A stretch of DNA of 64,000 bases. Origin: Physcomitrium patens. Taxonomy: Eukaryota; Streptophyta; Bryopsida; Funariales; Funariaceae. The notes under the pieces are model-generated. The model was not told where the DNA came from. It did no database searches and saw only the letters and a list, made by a program, of their open reading frames with translations. The stretch's first letter is position 1. Every line of letters begins with the position of its first letter. Position numbers and translations under genes: made by a program. Shown piece by piece: positions 13,693 to 27,800 of the stretch. Location: assembly GCF_000002425.4 (NCBI RefSeq), contig NC_037265.1:8112767-8176766 (forward strand), in the 5' to 3' direction.

Positions 13693-16600
13693 TGTCATAG
13701 ACATTTACATTTACTTCAATAGTTACTTATATGATTGGATGGAAGTAGGTAAATATAGATGAATTTCATAAAGTCTTCTAAAGAAGCACAATTGTTACTG
13801 AATTCGAAAACCTTGCCACGATGTGCACTCAAATGACAAAGCCCTTATTAATCAATTTCAATATGGATTGAAAGATAATATCAAAGACTTGTTATTGATA
13901 ATGTTAAAGATAGAAACTTTTCAATAATTTATTGTTCAAGCCATTGCATATGACAATTGATTATTTGAAAGATGTCAAGAATAAAGATATGGCTAGAGAG
14001 AAACAAATCAAATAATCACGGTAGCTTCTAAGTTTTTAGAAACTTATTTATCAAAGCCAGAACCAATGCAAATTGATGCGGTATGTTTTAAACTTTTCAC
14101 AAAGAAGATAAAGAGTCAACAACATCAAGAGGGCTTATGCTTATATTATAAAGAAGTTAAACATATTATTCAACATTGTCAAAAGAAACAATACAATTAA
14201 AAAAATGAGAAGCACAATTGCCAAAGAAAACAATGCATCAAAAAATGAGTTACTCCAACTACAATAAAGACCATGTGGTTGGAATCATATGCAATATCTA
14301 GCAAAGGTCTTATTCTTTCTTCTGATCTCTCACCTTCTTTTATAATAGAAATTTATTTAAAATTAAAAAATCAGAAAGTCTTAGTCTTGTTGGATTCAAG
14401 AGCCTTAATTTGTTTTATAGATGAAGAGTTTGTCAAAAAAAAAGATATATCCTTAATTAAGAAAATCAAATTTATGCATATAGAAGTAATAGATAGATGT
14501 TCACTATCTTTTAGAGATGATACACATGATGTTATTTGTATAGAAGTAGAAATTAGTGGTCACAATAGTTTAGTAATATTTAATGTGATTAAGTCTCCTT
14601 TTAATCCAATAATTTTAGGATTATTGTGGTTAGAAAGTTATAACCCTCAAATAGATTGGATTTCTTACAAACTCAATTTTTTCCATAATTTAGTCCAAGG
14701 TCTTGCTAGGCAAGTACAAATCTATAAGTCTAATATATCCAAACCTTTATTAGTAGGTACAAAAGCTTTCATGCATGTCACAAATGAAGGGCCATCTTTT
14801 GCTATATATGCCACATCCATTGTTGATGGTGAGAAGATATCAAGTAATATTTCTAGCTAGTATTAAGATTTTTAGGATGTTTTTGAAAAAAAAAAAAAAA
14901 AAAATCTTCCAAAGCATTGTCCTCATGATCGTTCCACTAATCTTCAAAAAAGAACTCAACTACCATTTGGACCAATCTATGGCCTATTACAAAATGAATT
15001 GGTTACACTCAAAGAATACATTGATGAGAACTTGGTTAAGAATTTTCTACACTATTCTAAATCTCCAACCAAAGCTCCTATCTTATTTGTTCAGAAAAAA
15101 GATGAATCTCTATGGACGTATATGGATTATCTATGACTTATGAAGATCACCATCAAAAACAAGTATCATCTACCTTTAATTTCAAGACTTTTTGATCAAT
15201 TAAATCAAGCAAAGATCTATACAAAAATAGATCTATAAGAGGCATATTACATGGTCTGCACCAAAGAAGGAGATGAATAGAAGACTACTTTCCAAACTAG
15301 GTATGGACATTTCGAATATAATGTCATGCCTTTTGGACTCATGTATACACTAGCTACTTTCCAACATCTAATGAATGATGTTTTTTGTGAGTTTCTTCAT
15401 GATTTTATCATTTATTATTTGTATAATATTTTAATCTATTTTAAGAATACAAAAGAGCATAAAGTTTATGTTTGTCATGTATTATAAAAACTAAGAGATA
15501 CATGATTATATGCAAAGATGAAAAAGTGTGTATTCTACACTACTCAAGTTGACTTTTTGGGATACATCGTTTCCAATGAAGGCCTAATGATAGATCCAAA
15601 GAAGGTCCAAACTATCATAGATTAAAAGATTTCAAGAATGGTAAGAATTGTGTAATGCTTTTTGAGTTTTGCTAATTACTATCAAATCTTTATCAAGAAC
15701 TTTTCTCAAGTTGCAGCTCCACTTACATGTTTGACTTGTAAAGACAAACTTGAGTAGAATAAAGAAGCCAAAGCATCGTTTATTACTTTAAAGAAAGAAT
15801 TTACTTCTACACCAACTTTATATTGCATCAACTTTTTTAAGGCATTCTTTATGAAAACAGATGCATCAAACTTTTCTTTGAATGTTATATTCTTACAAAT
15901 GGAAACAGATAACAAACTCCATCCAATAGCTTTTCATTCAAGAAAATTTTCAACAACTAAGATTAATTATGAGATCCATGACAAAGAGCTTTTTGTAATT
16001 ATAGATTCATTTCAAGAATAGTGTCATTATCTAAAAGATACTTCAAGTCTATTCATAGTATACATAGATCATAATAACCTCAAGTATTTCATATTGGCAC
16101 ATGTTTTGAATTGTTACCAAGTTCGTTGGAGCATGTCATTTTTAAGATTTGATATTAAGATCATATATCAACCTGAAAAATAACAAGGTTTATTAGATGT
16201 TCTTTCTAGATACTCTTATCTTGCACCAAAAGAAAGAAATATATGTTTTGATCAATAAAGAATAATCCTCTTGAAGTTAGAGCATTTTCATCTTTCAGCA
16301 AGAAAATCAACATTGATTGTTGATTTGACCTTTCTCAAAAAAATTCAATCAAATATATCTTTTGATTCTCTTGTTTATGATATCAAGAATCTTTCTTCTA
16401 AGACTTTTGATATTCCAAAGTTTAAATTCAAGAATAATTTGCTCTACTTCAAAGGATGCTTATATGTTCCAGAAGGAGAAGCATGTTTACGTATTCTTCA
16501 AGTGCGTCATGACTTTTGAACAATAAGATATTTTGGATACAACAAATTTTTAGAACTTATATCAAGAGATTTTTGGTGGCCACAAATGTAGAAGGCGGTA

Positions 16601-18379
16601 AAAGACTTTGTCCACTCATGTGACATTTGTTCAAGATCAAAAACTCCTTGTAATGGATCTTATGGACTTCTCCAACCATTACCTATACCCAAACAACCAT
16701 GGTCTTCTATTTCTATGGATTTTATTATAGATCTTATAAGTTTAAGTTCATGTGATTTCATATTTATAATCATAGATTACTTAACTAAAATGGCACATTT
16801 TGTACTATATACAAAATCTATTTTAGGTGAAAAAATAAGTAAGCTTTTTATTGATAATATCTATTGCTATCATGGATTGCCAAAAGATGTTATATCAGAT
16901 AGAAGGACTCAATTTATATCAAGTTTCTAGAGTATCCTATTCAAGATTCTAAAGATGGATATAAAACTTTCTCTGACTTTTTATCCTCAAACTAATAGAC
17001 AAGCAGAATGGAAGAATCAAGTTTTGTAGTATTTAAGGTGTACCATCAACTATCGTCAAGTTAATTGAGTAACTTTTTTGCCATTGGAAGAGTTTGCATA
17101 TAATAATTTGATACATTCTTCTACTCAACAAACACCTTTCTTTGCCAATTATGGTTATCATCCATGATTTGATACTTTTGACTTTTCAAAAGTTGATAAT
17201 CTTGTGGCAGAAGATTTAGTAAATCATTTGTCAAAGCTATATGCAAAAATGAAGACACAATGAAACAAAGCTCAAGAACAATAAAAAAACGAATGCAAAT
17301 GTTTATTGCAAGGAGTAACCACAATTCAATATAGGTGACTAGGTATAGTTACTTCATTGTAATATGAAGACTACTCGTCTTTGTAATAAATTAGACTATT
17401 ATAGACTAAAACCTTTTCCTATTTGTGAACAAATCAATCTTGTTTCTTATGGATTATATCTACCAGAGTCTATGAAGATCTACCTTGTATCTCATATATC
17501 CTTTTTTGAGCCGTATAAGACAATGAATATCTCAACAAGAAGACAAATGCCACTTCTTCCTATAAAAATAGATAATAATTAAGAATTTGAGGTAGAAGAA
17601 GTCTTGGACTTAAAGCGGCACCAAAATAGGTTAGAATATCTTGTTTATTGGTATAGATATGATATTAAAAAATATACTTGGGAGCAAGGAAAGAATCTTG
17701 CAAATGCAACAAAGAAAGTTGATGCCTTTCATCAACAACATCCATCAAAATTAACATGAAGAATTGCAAAGATCCATAAAAGATGATGATCGCTTTTCGT
17801 GGAACTTATGCCTAGAAAGGAGAGTAATGTCACAAACATATATATATTTACCTCAATAATTACTTATATAATTAGATAAAAATAGGTAAATATAGATTAA
17901 TTTTATAAAGTCTTTTAGAGAAGCTTTCTAGAAGCTTCATAGACGTGGTTTTGACTTTAGATGTATTTCTAGGATAGACACTTAGCCAACAAGTTAACCA
18001 CATATTGGTAGCTTGTAGAATAAGTTAACTCCATGTAATAGCTTGTAGAACAAGCTAACTATGTGGTGCATACATAGATAACTTACCTTACAAGTTAAGA
18101 CATGTGGCTAACAAAGTCAACATATGTTGAAGATCCTATAGAATATCGCCACATAGCTCGTAGTTAGAGAGTATATAAGGAGACAAAAGTGTAGCCTTCT
18201 TCACTCTTGTCAATGCCTTTCTAGTCTTTAGTCTTGTTCCAAGACTTTTTAGTCTTCTTATTTTTGGCAATAGCCATTCTAGTACTATATTATATCATCT
18301 TTGAATGATTTTTTAGCTCCTTTTAGTGATACATGAGTATATTAAGGATTTTCTTTCCTTGAGATTCATTTGCTTGACA
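13693..18379 (+). mobile_element. Ty3/Gypsy chromovirus-type element D (family 1b), shortened at the 5' side
   Basis: Plus-strand fossil flanked by the 5-bp direct repeat TACAT (13688-13692 and 18380-18384), which fixes both ends. Only about 100 bp of 5' LTR remains (13693-13795), followed by the later part of gag (about 13800-14250), protease (about 14270-14860, with an LLDSRA-type active site), reverse transcriptase (about 15000-15620), RNase H (about 15700-16130), integrase (about 16270-17320), a chromodomain-like end (about 17580-17760) and a full-length 3' LTR. Several to many breaks interrupt the frames. It lacks the post-chromodomain segment present in family 1 and element C. Intermediate to old age. 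Confidence 0.88.
17828..18379 (+). repeat. 3' LTR of element D
   Basis: It begins TGTCACAAACATATAT and ends CTTGACA, 552 bp. It is preceded by the purine-rich tract AGAAAGGAGAGTAA. Near 17919-17944 it has AGAAGCTTTCTAGAAGCTTC, three alternating GAA/TTC triplets; the TATA box is at about 18170-18178. Confidence 0.88.
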
Positions 18380-18384
18380 TACAT

Positions 18385-19141
18385 AAGATATCTATCTCTA
18401 TTCATTGATGCCATATATTGATATAACTTCTAATATTACTTTCAATACTTTTTATCTACCATTCATGAAGTATGTGGATTTTGTAGTCTAAAGATCTACA
18501 CTTACACTATTACTCCATAGCCATATAAGATTATAATATCTTCTTTTGACATATTTGCTAAAATAAAGATATATATAAATATCAATAGTTAGATCAAAAA
18601 AATATTACTTTATTATTATATTCTATTTATATAGGAATTATTTATTATTAATAGTATAGTAATTTAATATTGGAGCTTATAAAGTATGTAAAATTATATG
18701 GATCTTCACCTTTTAGACTATCAATTTTGACTCCAAGCAAAGTAAATGCATATACAAAGTTATACTATTAATTTTTTTCAAAACTCTTTGCTATTCATCT
18801 TCTATACTGAAAAGTTACTAAAATATCAATATTAGAAGTTTAAAAAGCAAAAGTCTGATTTTTCCATTCAAAAAATAGGTATTTTCTTTCACAATTGTAT
18901 AGTTGGCCTTTTTATTAAAAAGATTGCACCACAATTTACATACTCAATTTCTATCCTTCCAAGTCAATATTGTTATTATATACATTTATATTTATCTTTT
19001 CTATTAATATTTATATACTTCATTTGTTGTCCATGCATTGTTGCTTATTAAGTTTGTTGTTACTGTTAGCTAATTATATTATGTTAAGGCTAAGGTATTT
19101 TATATTCCATTCTTTTTTCATGTGGCTCTCTTATATATTTT
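18385..19141. other. AT-rich spacer between two elements
   Basis: About 750 bp of AT-rich sequence without a supported gene or recognised repeat. Confidence 0.5.
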
Positions 19142-19888
19142 TGTAGAATAGATACTAGTTCATTTCTATAAGATATTAGTAAAATAAACTAAAAGTCTAC
19201 AGAATAGTCAGTTCAGGAGGATGGACGATTGATTTAGTTATTAAAAGTGATTAATTACAAGATTGCAATTAGAATCTGGAAATCAAGACCAATTATATAG
19301 GAGTTTTAGAAGTTAATATGAGTGCTAGACTATGATAGTCATGAGCCGGAATAAGCTTGGTGCTACTTTTTTGTTTCTTTGTTTCTTTACTGTTGAAGAA
19401 TAATGGATAGTTTCTGAATACTGAGAAGTGAGTCTATGGAATAAATCAGAGATTGATTTATGAGTTATTAATTATATAATTGGAGCATTGAGTGATTGAA
19501 TTATATGAGGAATTATTGGAAGATTATGATTGTTGTTTATTGAGAGCTGTGTGTGTTTTGGACAAAAGAAGTTGGTGATTACGAAAATTTTGTGAATTCA
19601 AATTGGTTGGAGTGAAGTCTGTTATTTCTGGTATTGGATGGAAATTATTGTATTTTGAGCAGTCTTTTGAGAGTACAAAGTTACACACTGTTGTTATCAG
19701 TTGATGAAAGAGTATTGTTACTAGGAAAAAACATCGTAGTATTTTTTAGTGTTTTAGTGGTTTGGAATACGATTAATTGTGTGACCCTAACAAGTAAAAC
19801 TCATGTACTTAGTCTTTCCCTGTGTTCAAATTTTCCTATATAAGTTTATTTTGAAAAGAATTGTAGAATAAGTAAAACGACAATCACA
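19142..19888 (+). repeat. 5' LTR of family 2
   Basis: TGTAGAATAGATA start and CAATCACA end, 747 bp, aligned by eye over its whole length with 30711-31457. It is followed directly by the primer-site-like TTTTGGCACCAC. Confidence 0.92.
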
Positions 19889-20289
19889 TTTTGGCACCAC
19901 TATTGGGGATAGACAATAGTATTGAGTGTTAGGAATTAACTGCCAGTTTAGTTAGATGGGAGATAGGAAGTAAATTCAGTTGAATATAATGAAAGAGTAT
20001 GGTTATTAAGAATGAGAACTTAATAGTAAAGAGAATACAGTACTCGAAAGAAAGAATAGAGAGATCGTAAGCAAGAAATTTTTTGCATAATGAGTAAGAA
20101 TGGAAATTAAAAAGAAATCAACAACAAAGTTAGATTAAACCATGTTTGCATGCTTGTTAGCATATCCGAGTATATCCAGAAGCTGATCAACATCAAATAT
20201 TTCAGCAGTATATAGCGTTAGAAAAATTTCCAAGAGCACTCGCAAAAAATTTGGTTAATAGACCAATGTTTTCCTTCAGGCCATTAATT

Positions 20290-22050
20290 ACAAGTGGAAG
20301 AATCACATAAGAATTAGGTACTCCATTGGATACATTTCCAATAACAGAAGCTTCTAATTCCATCAAAATTGATTCTATAGAGTGGCATAAATTATTGATC
20401 AATAAGGGCCAATTCAGTGTATTTCAAAATCCATCGTTTTCACCTCCAATTCAACCGACTAACTTAATAAGAGACAATAATAGTAAATTAAAGAAACTTG
20501 AAAATTTAGAACAATCAATTGAAAAAGGTGTCAGTTGTTTCGATAAAAAAATAAGTAGAATATTATTCTCTTCAATGGCGATGGGTGGTCCAGCGGTCCC
20601 AATAGTAGTACAAATGGGTGATGTGAGCAATCGCACAACGAGCATGGCTCCATTACCTACTTTTAGGGATTTTTCGAATGCAGATCCCGATCAACATTTG
20701 TCTCAGTTTCTGACAGCATGTGTAGCCAATAATGGAAGAACTGAAGATATTCGGTTATGATGGTTGTCAGCAATCTTAAATGATACGGCGTTTGAATGAT
20801 ACAAATGTCAACTAGTGGATCAATTTTTCAATTGGGAAACATTGAAGAATACATTTTTAATCCATTTTCGTCCAATTGGTTTTGAAGATCAACTTTGAGA
20901 AAGATTAATGACTAGCAAAATGGGTCCAGGAGAGGTAGTGGAATCATACTATGGTTGTGTGGCAGATATACTCCGTAAGTGGCCGAATCACCAAATGTCA
21001 GAGGCTTTTGTATTGTCCATATTAATCAATTGATTGCACCCACCCGAACTAAAAATGTTTGTAAAAGAGGCTCAATCAAATACGGTAATTGCATCTCTTA
21101 ATAGAGCCAAGGTTTGGAAGGAATGCCATTATGATCAGTTTTTAATTGTGGGAGCTACGATGATTCCAATTCAAGGCAGCTATCAAAATCCAATTTGGAA
21201 TGGATCAATAGGTAGTTATCCATGGATGTTAGAAATAGTAGCCAATTCCAATGCCAATGTTCAGGGGCCAATTAATGTCACCCCATTGCAAGCTATACCA
21301 CCGAACGTGACAACAACATATGCTCCATATTTTCCATATCAACAACAAGCTGTAGAGTTATCAATAATACCAACCTCAAAAGATTCCAATGAAGCCTTGT
21401 TATTAAACCTGATGAAGAAAATAGAGGAAATGGCTATTAATATGGCCAAAGATAAGGACAAGAGATAAAAGCCTACCAATACAAGGACCAATGTATGGTG
21501 TAGTAATTGTAAGGGCCATGGTTATTTGATAATAGAATGCCCTTCACCCTCACAAATGATGGATCAATGTACATTTTGTGGAGGAAAGCACTTAACAGTT
21601 AATTATTAGAATTGGCAAAGGTAACAAAAATTCAGTAATCAGACCATGATTCCACCGACTTAGTGGGACATTAATTAAGTTAAAACGAAAAATACGTTTG
21701 GATGAAATGGAAATCAATCTAATCAACAAAATCGAGCATTCAATAACTTTAAAAGTTCCAATTTTAATCAGGGGTCTGTATCAAACATCCAGAACTATGG
21801 AAAGGAGCAGCAGAGATATTAGCAATATACTCCATCGACGTCATCAAACCAAGTACCTTCCATACCAATGGGACAAACAAGTTCATTTTCTAACCCTGCA
21901 TGGAATAAGCCTAGTAGATATATACCAGTGGAGACACCTAATATGCTTGATGGGGGTGCAAAAAGACCACTTCATTGTTTCCATTGTAGACAAATTAGTC
22001 ATTATGCCAATGAATGTCCCAATTCTAGAGCCAATGACGATTATGCGTAA
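20290..22050 (+). pseudogene. family 2 gag (fossil)
   Basis: Broken gag-like region. The segment near 20640-20760 (words such as DPDQHLSQFLTACVANN) matches the gag of the family 3 element at 59392-60190 closely. Further downstream come retroelement-gag helices (the ESYYG... region near 20940) and a CCHC zinc knuckle (CFHCRQISHYANEC) at about 21970-22020, with a second cysteine-rich CTFCGGKH segment near 21570. It would have formed the capsid and nucleocapsid of the element. Several breaks. Confidence 0.8.
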
Positions 22051-22635
22051 GTATGTGGGAATTGCAAGAAGTCAGTAAATCGGGTGGAATGTGTCCAAGC
22101 TGTTCTTACCAGGAGTCAACAAAAGGAAAAATCACCAATTCAATATTTAGGTGAGCCTATTGCAAAGGGCCAATTTCATCCTATTATAGGGACATCCAAT
22201 TCAGGTCTAGTTATAGGCCTCTTACCCAAAATGAGATCCGATTCAGTTGGGCAACCTAATGAGGTCTCGAATACGAAGGCTTCGGTTCCGTTTCAAGCTG
22301 TTCCGTTCTCTATGCAGTTTTAGAAAACGTCCTATCTGTTGAAAGATCCTCTCGGGGGCGTGAATTCCAAGGAAGCTTTGTTTGCTGTTCCAATTCTAAG
22401 TCCAAGATGAAAGAATATCTTACCTCTCGAAGTTAAACTCAACCCAATGAAAAAAAAGAGGGCATTAGAAATTACCTTAAATGTGGAACACTATGACATT
22501 TTAAAGGATCTAGATGTTATTCGGCCTTCTATTTCTATAAAGCAGCTTCTAGCGGTCACACTAGATTACCATTCTACATGAAACTCATCGTTAACATGGC
22601 ATAGGCAACGCAATAACGAAGTTTATGAAGTCAGT

Positions 22636-22896
22636 TTGAACCCTGATCCAGGTGCACCAACCATCGATTTTTTGATTGACGGTGTTATGATCTCGGGTGT
22701 TCAGGTGGATGGTGGTTCCAGCGTCAATTTAATGAATGTTGATACAATGGATGCTTTAGATTTGGAACACTTAGTACCCACAACATTGGTATTAAAGATG
22801 GTAGATCATAGCCGGGTTAAACCAATGGATATTTTACGGAGTGTTCAAACTATAATTCCCAGTATTATGTATGAAATCGACTACATTGTCTTTTGA
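22636..22896 (+). pseudogene. family 2 aspartic protease remnant
   Basis: An open stretch that reads FLIDGVMISGVQVDGGSSVN, matching the retropepsin context of plant Gypsy elements where an acidic residue is followed by G-[SG]-S. It is followed by beta-rich sequence typical of the protease. The nested family 1 element begins 250 bp further on. Confidence 0.7.
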
Positions 22897-23142
22897 TTAC
22901 AACAATCAACTTTATCATATCCAATTTTATTGGGATGACCCTGGCTTTATCAAGTGAAGGCCAAGAACGATTAGGGTTGGAGTACTTTGACAATTGGCAA
23001 GGGCGGAGATAAAATAGTATTACAAATGTACCCAATATACTATCACAGGGAGTCTCAATTGTCAACATCTCAATTGATAATAGACGATGAGCTTAGCTGC
23101 AATGATGATGCATTTGCATCGATTATGAAGGCGTCCATAAAA

Positions 23143-23147
23143 GCAGC
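23143..23147 (+). repeat. Target-site duplication GCAGC (left)
   Basis: GCAGC immediately before the 5' LTR of the nested element; the same five bases follow its 3' LTR at 29542-29546. Confidence 0.9.
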
Positions 23148-23708
23148 TGTCACGGACATATTCATGTAAGTCAATAATTACACATATAAATAGGTAGAAG
23201 TAAGTAAAAGTAGGTAAAAATAAGTTAATTCTATAATATTTGGCATACAAGCTTTCTAGAAGCTTTATAGAGGCTTCTTTGACTTTATAGGTGTCTTTAA
23301 TTGACTTTTTGGATTAGAAACATAGTCAACAAGTTGGCCATGTGCCGCACATGTTGATAGCTTGAAGACCAAGCTAACAATGTGGCCCGCACGTAGAAAA
23401 ACTTGCCTTGTAAGTCAAGGCATGTGTCCTATAAAGTCAACACATATTGGAGGTCCTATAGAACGTCACCACATAGCTTTTAGTTAGATAGTATATATAG
23501 AGACAAGAGTGAAGCCTTCTTTACTCTTGTCACCTCTTTTCTTGTTTTTAGTCTAGTTTAAAGAGTCTTCATATTTTTTAGTCTTTGGCAATAGCCATTT
23601 CAGTTTCTCTTTCAATATACATACTTGTTTATTTATATTTTGTTATCTTTTTTTGAGTGAAGGCTCACTTGTCTGAATTATTTTTTCATCGAGTTTTTGT
23701 CCTTGACA
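23148..23708 (+). repeat. 5' LTR of the nested family 1 element
   Basis: TGTCACGG start and CCTTGACA end, 561 bp, aligned over its full length with 28981-29541. TATA box GTATATATAG at about 23491-23500; GAA/TTC motif cluster at 23250-23275. Confidence 0.95.
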
Positions 23709-23929
23709 CATTGACAAGAGTACACTTATAATATCAGAGCTTTGTCTTATCTTGATTAAGAGTGGATTATCTCTTTTTCTTAATAAGACGCAAGCATATT
23801 AGAAGTTGTTGATTACCCTCTTCTAAATTGATATTAACCTTATAATTTTCTTTGTTCTCTAGTCCTCTCTTTTATTTGTCTTGAGTGATATTAGACATCT
23901 TCTCTTTTCTAAGTGTTATTATCGCAGAA

Positions 23930-24830
23930 CTTGCTGAAATGAAGAGTGCAATGGTACAAATGCAAGAGCAATTGAGAGAGTTAATGCTTATGATGCATCA
24001 ACTCAATTTATTGCCACAAGGAGCAACAAGATTGGCAGGAAGTGGAGATATAGAAATAATTGTAGCTGCTTCAACATCTGCACCAAATCATGTCCCTTCT
24101 CCTATGGAAGAACATCCTTCCAATGTTAGAGAACCAAGAATTGCCCTATCCAAGAAGTTTGATGGCACCATATTCAGGTTTTGAGGATTTATCAATCAAG
24201 TACAACTTGTGATTGAACTTCAACCCCAAAGCTATCCAACTCCAAGGTCGCAAATTGGATTCATTAGTATGCTTCTTTCAGGTTCAGGACTATTGTGGTT
24301 TTCATCTTTTCTTGATTGACGAGATCTAATATTGGATAATCTAGAGGTTTTTCTAGTGGAATTTTGATCCATGTATGGAAAACATGATGCAATTCGTATT
24401 GCAACCAATAAGATCTGTATTTTATGACAAGTAAATCAATCAATAACTTTGTATGCTTTACAATTTTGATAACTTACAACTAATATTAAGTGGGATGATA
24501 CTACACTTATTAGCTAATTTTTCTAGGGATTATAATATGAGGTAAAAAAATTAATGCTCAACTTACCTGATCCTCAAACATTGAATCAAGCAATTGACTT
24601 TGCTGTGAAGTGCGACAATTGCCTTTTTGAATTTGGATCTGAGAACCGTACAAGTGGACCTCAACGTAATTATAATTCAATAGCAACACCAACATCTCTT
24701 CAACACATACATTCGAAAGTAGAGGATATGCAAATTGATACAATACATTTCAAACTTCTTACTGAACAAGAAAAGACTCGCCGTCGTCAAGAAGGATTAT
24801 ATTTATATTATAGAGAACCAAAATAAACTG
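23930..24830 (+). pseudogene. family 1 gag (fossil)
   Basis: The N-terminal part reads as a coiled, Met-rich segment (QMQEQLRELMLMMHQLN) followed by the gag core (LVIELQPQSYP). The later part (about 24554-24830) is nearly identical to copy A at 845-1144 and ends in a short Cys/His region at the gag-protease border. It would have formed the particle shell. Broken several times in its first half; the second half is open. Confidence 0.85.
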
Positions 24831-24837
24831 CTCAACA

Positions 24838-27800
24838 TTGTCCAAAGAAATGACGCAACCACAAAATGAAGAGTATGGCTGTCAAAGAAGACAATATGTC
24901 AAAAAACGAGTTTATCTAGCTACAATAGGGAGCGTGCGGTTGGAACCTTACACAACATCTAGTAAAGGTCCTATTCTCTCTTCAAAATCTTCTTCTTATT
25001 TTACATTAAATGTTATTTTAGGACCTAAATATTACAAAGCCTCTGCCTTGTTAGATTCAATAGCCTCGACGTGTCTCTTAGATGAAGAATTTATTAAAAG
25101 ACATAGCATATCTTTAATAAAGAAAACTAAACCTGTTCATGTAGAAGTCATAGATGGTCGTCCATTATCTTCTGGAAATATTACTCACAAAATCCTTCCT
25201 ATCGAAGTAATAATCAATGGTCATAATAGCTTTGTAGTATTTAATATCATTAGATCTCCCTCTAATCCAGTCATTTTAGGTTTATCGTGGTTAGAAAAAT
25301 ACAACCCTCAAATAGATTGGATTTTTCAAAGTCTTACTTTCTCTAAAAGTATAACTACTAGTGTAGTTGATCAAGTACAGAGTCATAAGTCCAGTTCAAT
25401 TAAATCCATATTTATAAGTGCAAAAGCTTTCTTGCATGCTGCTATAAAAGAATCACCATATACTATTTATGCCACACCCGTTTCTAATGATGCAAAGACT
25501 TCACGTGGCATTTCAAGCCAATATCAAGAATTTCAAGATGTATTTGAAAAAAAAAATACAGATATACTCCTGGAACATCATCCCTATGATTGCTCAATTG
25601 ACCTTCAAGAAGGAGCACAACCGCCATTCGGACCAATCTATAGTTTATCACAAAATGAGTTGACTGAACTCAAGGAGTATATTGAAGAAAATCTAGCGAA
25701 GAATTTCATATGCCATTCTAAATCTCCGGCAGGGGTTCCAATTCTATTTGTGAAGAAAAAAGATGGATTATTGCGGATGTGTATTCATTATCGAGGACTC
25801 AATAAGAGTACCATCAAGAACAGTTATCCACTACATTTAATATTTGGATTTCTTGATCAGCTGAATCAAGCTAAGATCTTTACAAAAATAGATCTCCGGA
25901 GAACATATAATCTAGTACGCATCAAAGAGAGAGATGAATGGAAGACTGCATTTCGAACTAGGTATGGACATTTTGAATACAATATCACGCCTTTTTGACT
26001 TACAAATGCACCAATAGCTTTTCAACATCTAATGAATGATGCTTTTTGAGAGTTTTTGGACGATTTTGTAGTCTATTATTTAGACGATAACTTGATCTAT
26101 TTTAAGAATCCAAAAAAACATGAACTTCATGTTCGTCATGTGTTACAAAAATTAAGAGATGCTGGACTCTATGCCAAGATAGAAAAGTATCTATTCTACA
26201 CTACTCAAGTCGATTTCGTAGATTACATCATTTCAAATGATCGACTTATGATGGATCCTAAGAAAGTTCAAACTATTATAGATTAGAAGATCCCAAAAAT
26301 GGTAAGAGATGTCCATTGCTTTTTGAGATTTGTCAACTACTATCGGATCTTCATCAAAGACTTTTCTCGAGTTACAGCTCCACTTACATGTTTGACTTGT
26401 AAAGACAAACTCCAACGGAATCAAGAAGCGGAAGTTGCTTTTGAATCTTTGAAGACAACGTTTGTTTTTGCACCAATTTTGTATCATGTTGATTTTTTGA
26501 AAGTGTTCTTTATAGAAACAGATGCATCAGACTTTACTCTATATACGGTTTTGTCACAAATAGGAACAAATGACAAACTTCATCCAGTATCCTTTCACTC
26601 AAGAAAATTCTCAGCAGCACAAATCAATTATGATATCCATGAGAAAGAACTTCTTGCAATTAATGATTCTTTTCAAGAATGGCATCATTATCTAGAAGGC
26701 GCTTCCAGTCCGATCACCGTATATACAGATCACAAGAACCTCCAGTATTTCATGTCATCATGCGTATTAAATCATCGTCAAGCTTGTTGGAACATGTCTT
26801 TATCAAGATTCAAGTTCATCATCACCTATCGGCTAGAAAAACAACAAGGCTTGTCCGATGCCTTGTCTAGATGTTCTTATCTTGCACCAAAAGAAGGAGA
26901 TGCAACTTTTAAGCAACAAAAAATGGTTTTCTTGAAGCTAGAGCAATTTTATCTTCGAGCAATAAAATCAACATTGACTGTTGATTTAACTTTTAACAAG
27001 CAAGTCCAGTTAAGTATGTCTTTAGATCCTCTTGTTCATGATATCAAGAATAATTCTTCAAGATCTGATGATCCCTCTAAATTCGAGTTCAAGAATAACC
27101 TACTCTATTTTGAAGGATGCCTAAATGTTCCAGAAGGAGAAGCATATTTACGTGTTCTTCAAGGTCATCACGACTTCCTAGCAGCAGGACATTTTGGATA
27201 AAATAAGACTTTAGAGCTGATATCTAGGGATTTCTGGTGGCCTCAAATGTAGAAGGCAGTCAAAGATTTTGTACAATCATGTGATGTTTGCTCAAGATCA
27301 AAAACTCCTCGTCATCAACCTTACGGACTTTTTCAGCCATTACCCATTCCAGAACAACCATGGTCTTCTGTTTCTATGGACTTCATCATGGATCTTTGAA
27401 TCTTAGGTTCTAATCACTCTATATTCATGATAGTAGATCATTTTATCAAGATGGCACATTTTGTACCATGTACAAAATCTATCACAAGTGAAGAAATAGC
27501 TAAGCTCTTTCTTGACAATATCTATCACAATCATGGATTACCCAAGGATATTATATCATATAGGGGAACTCAATTTGTATCAAGATTTTGGCATACTCTT
27601 TTCAAGATTCTAAAAGTGGATATAAAACAATCTTCGATATTCCATCTTCAAACTGATGGACAAACGGAGCGTGTTAATCAAGTTTTGGAGTAATATTTAA
27701 GATGTACCATTAACTACCAACAAGATGATTGAACAACTCTTTTGCCATTGGCAGAGTTTGCTTACAATAATATATTACATTCTTCTATAAAACAAATACC

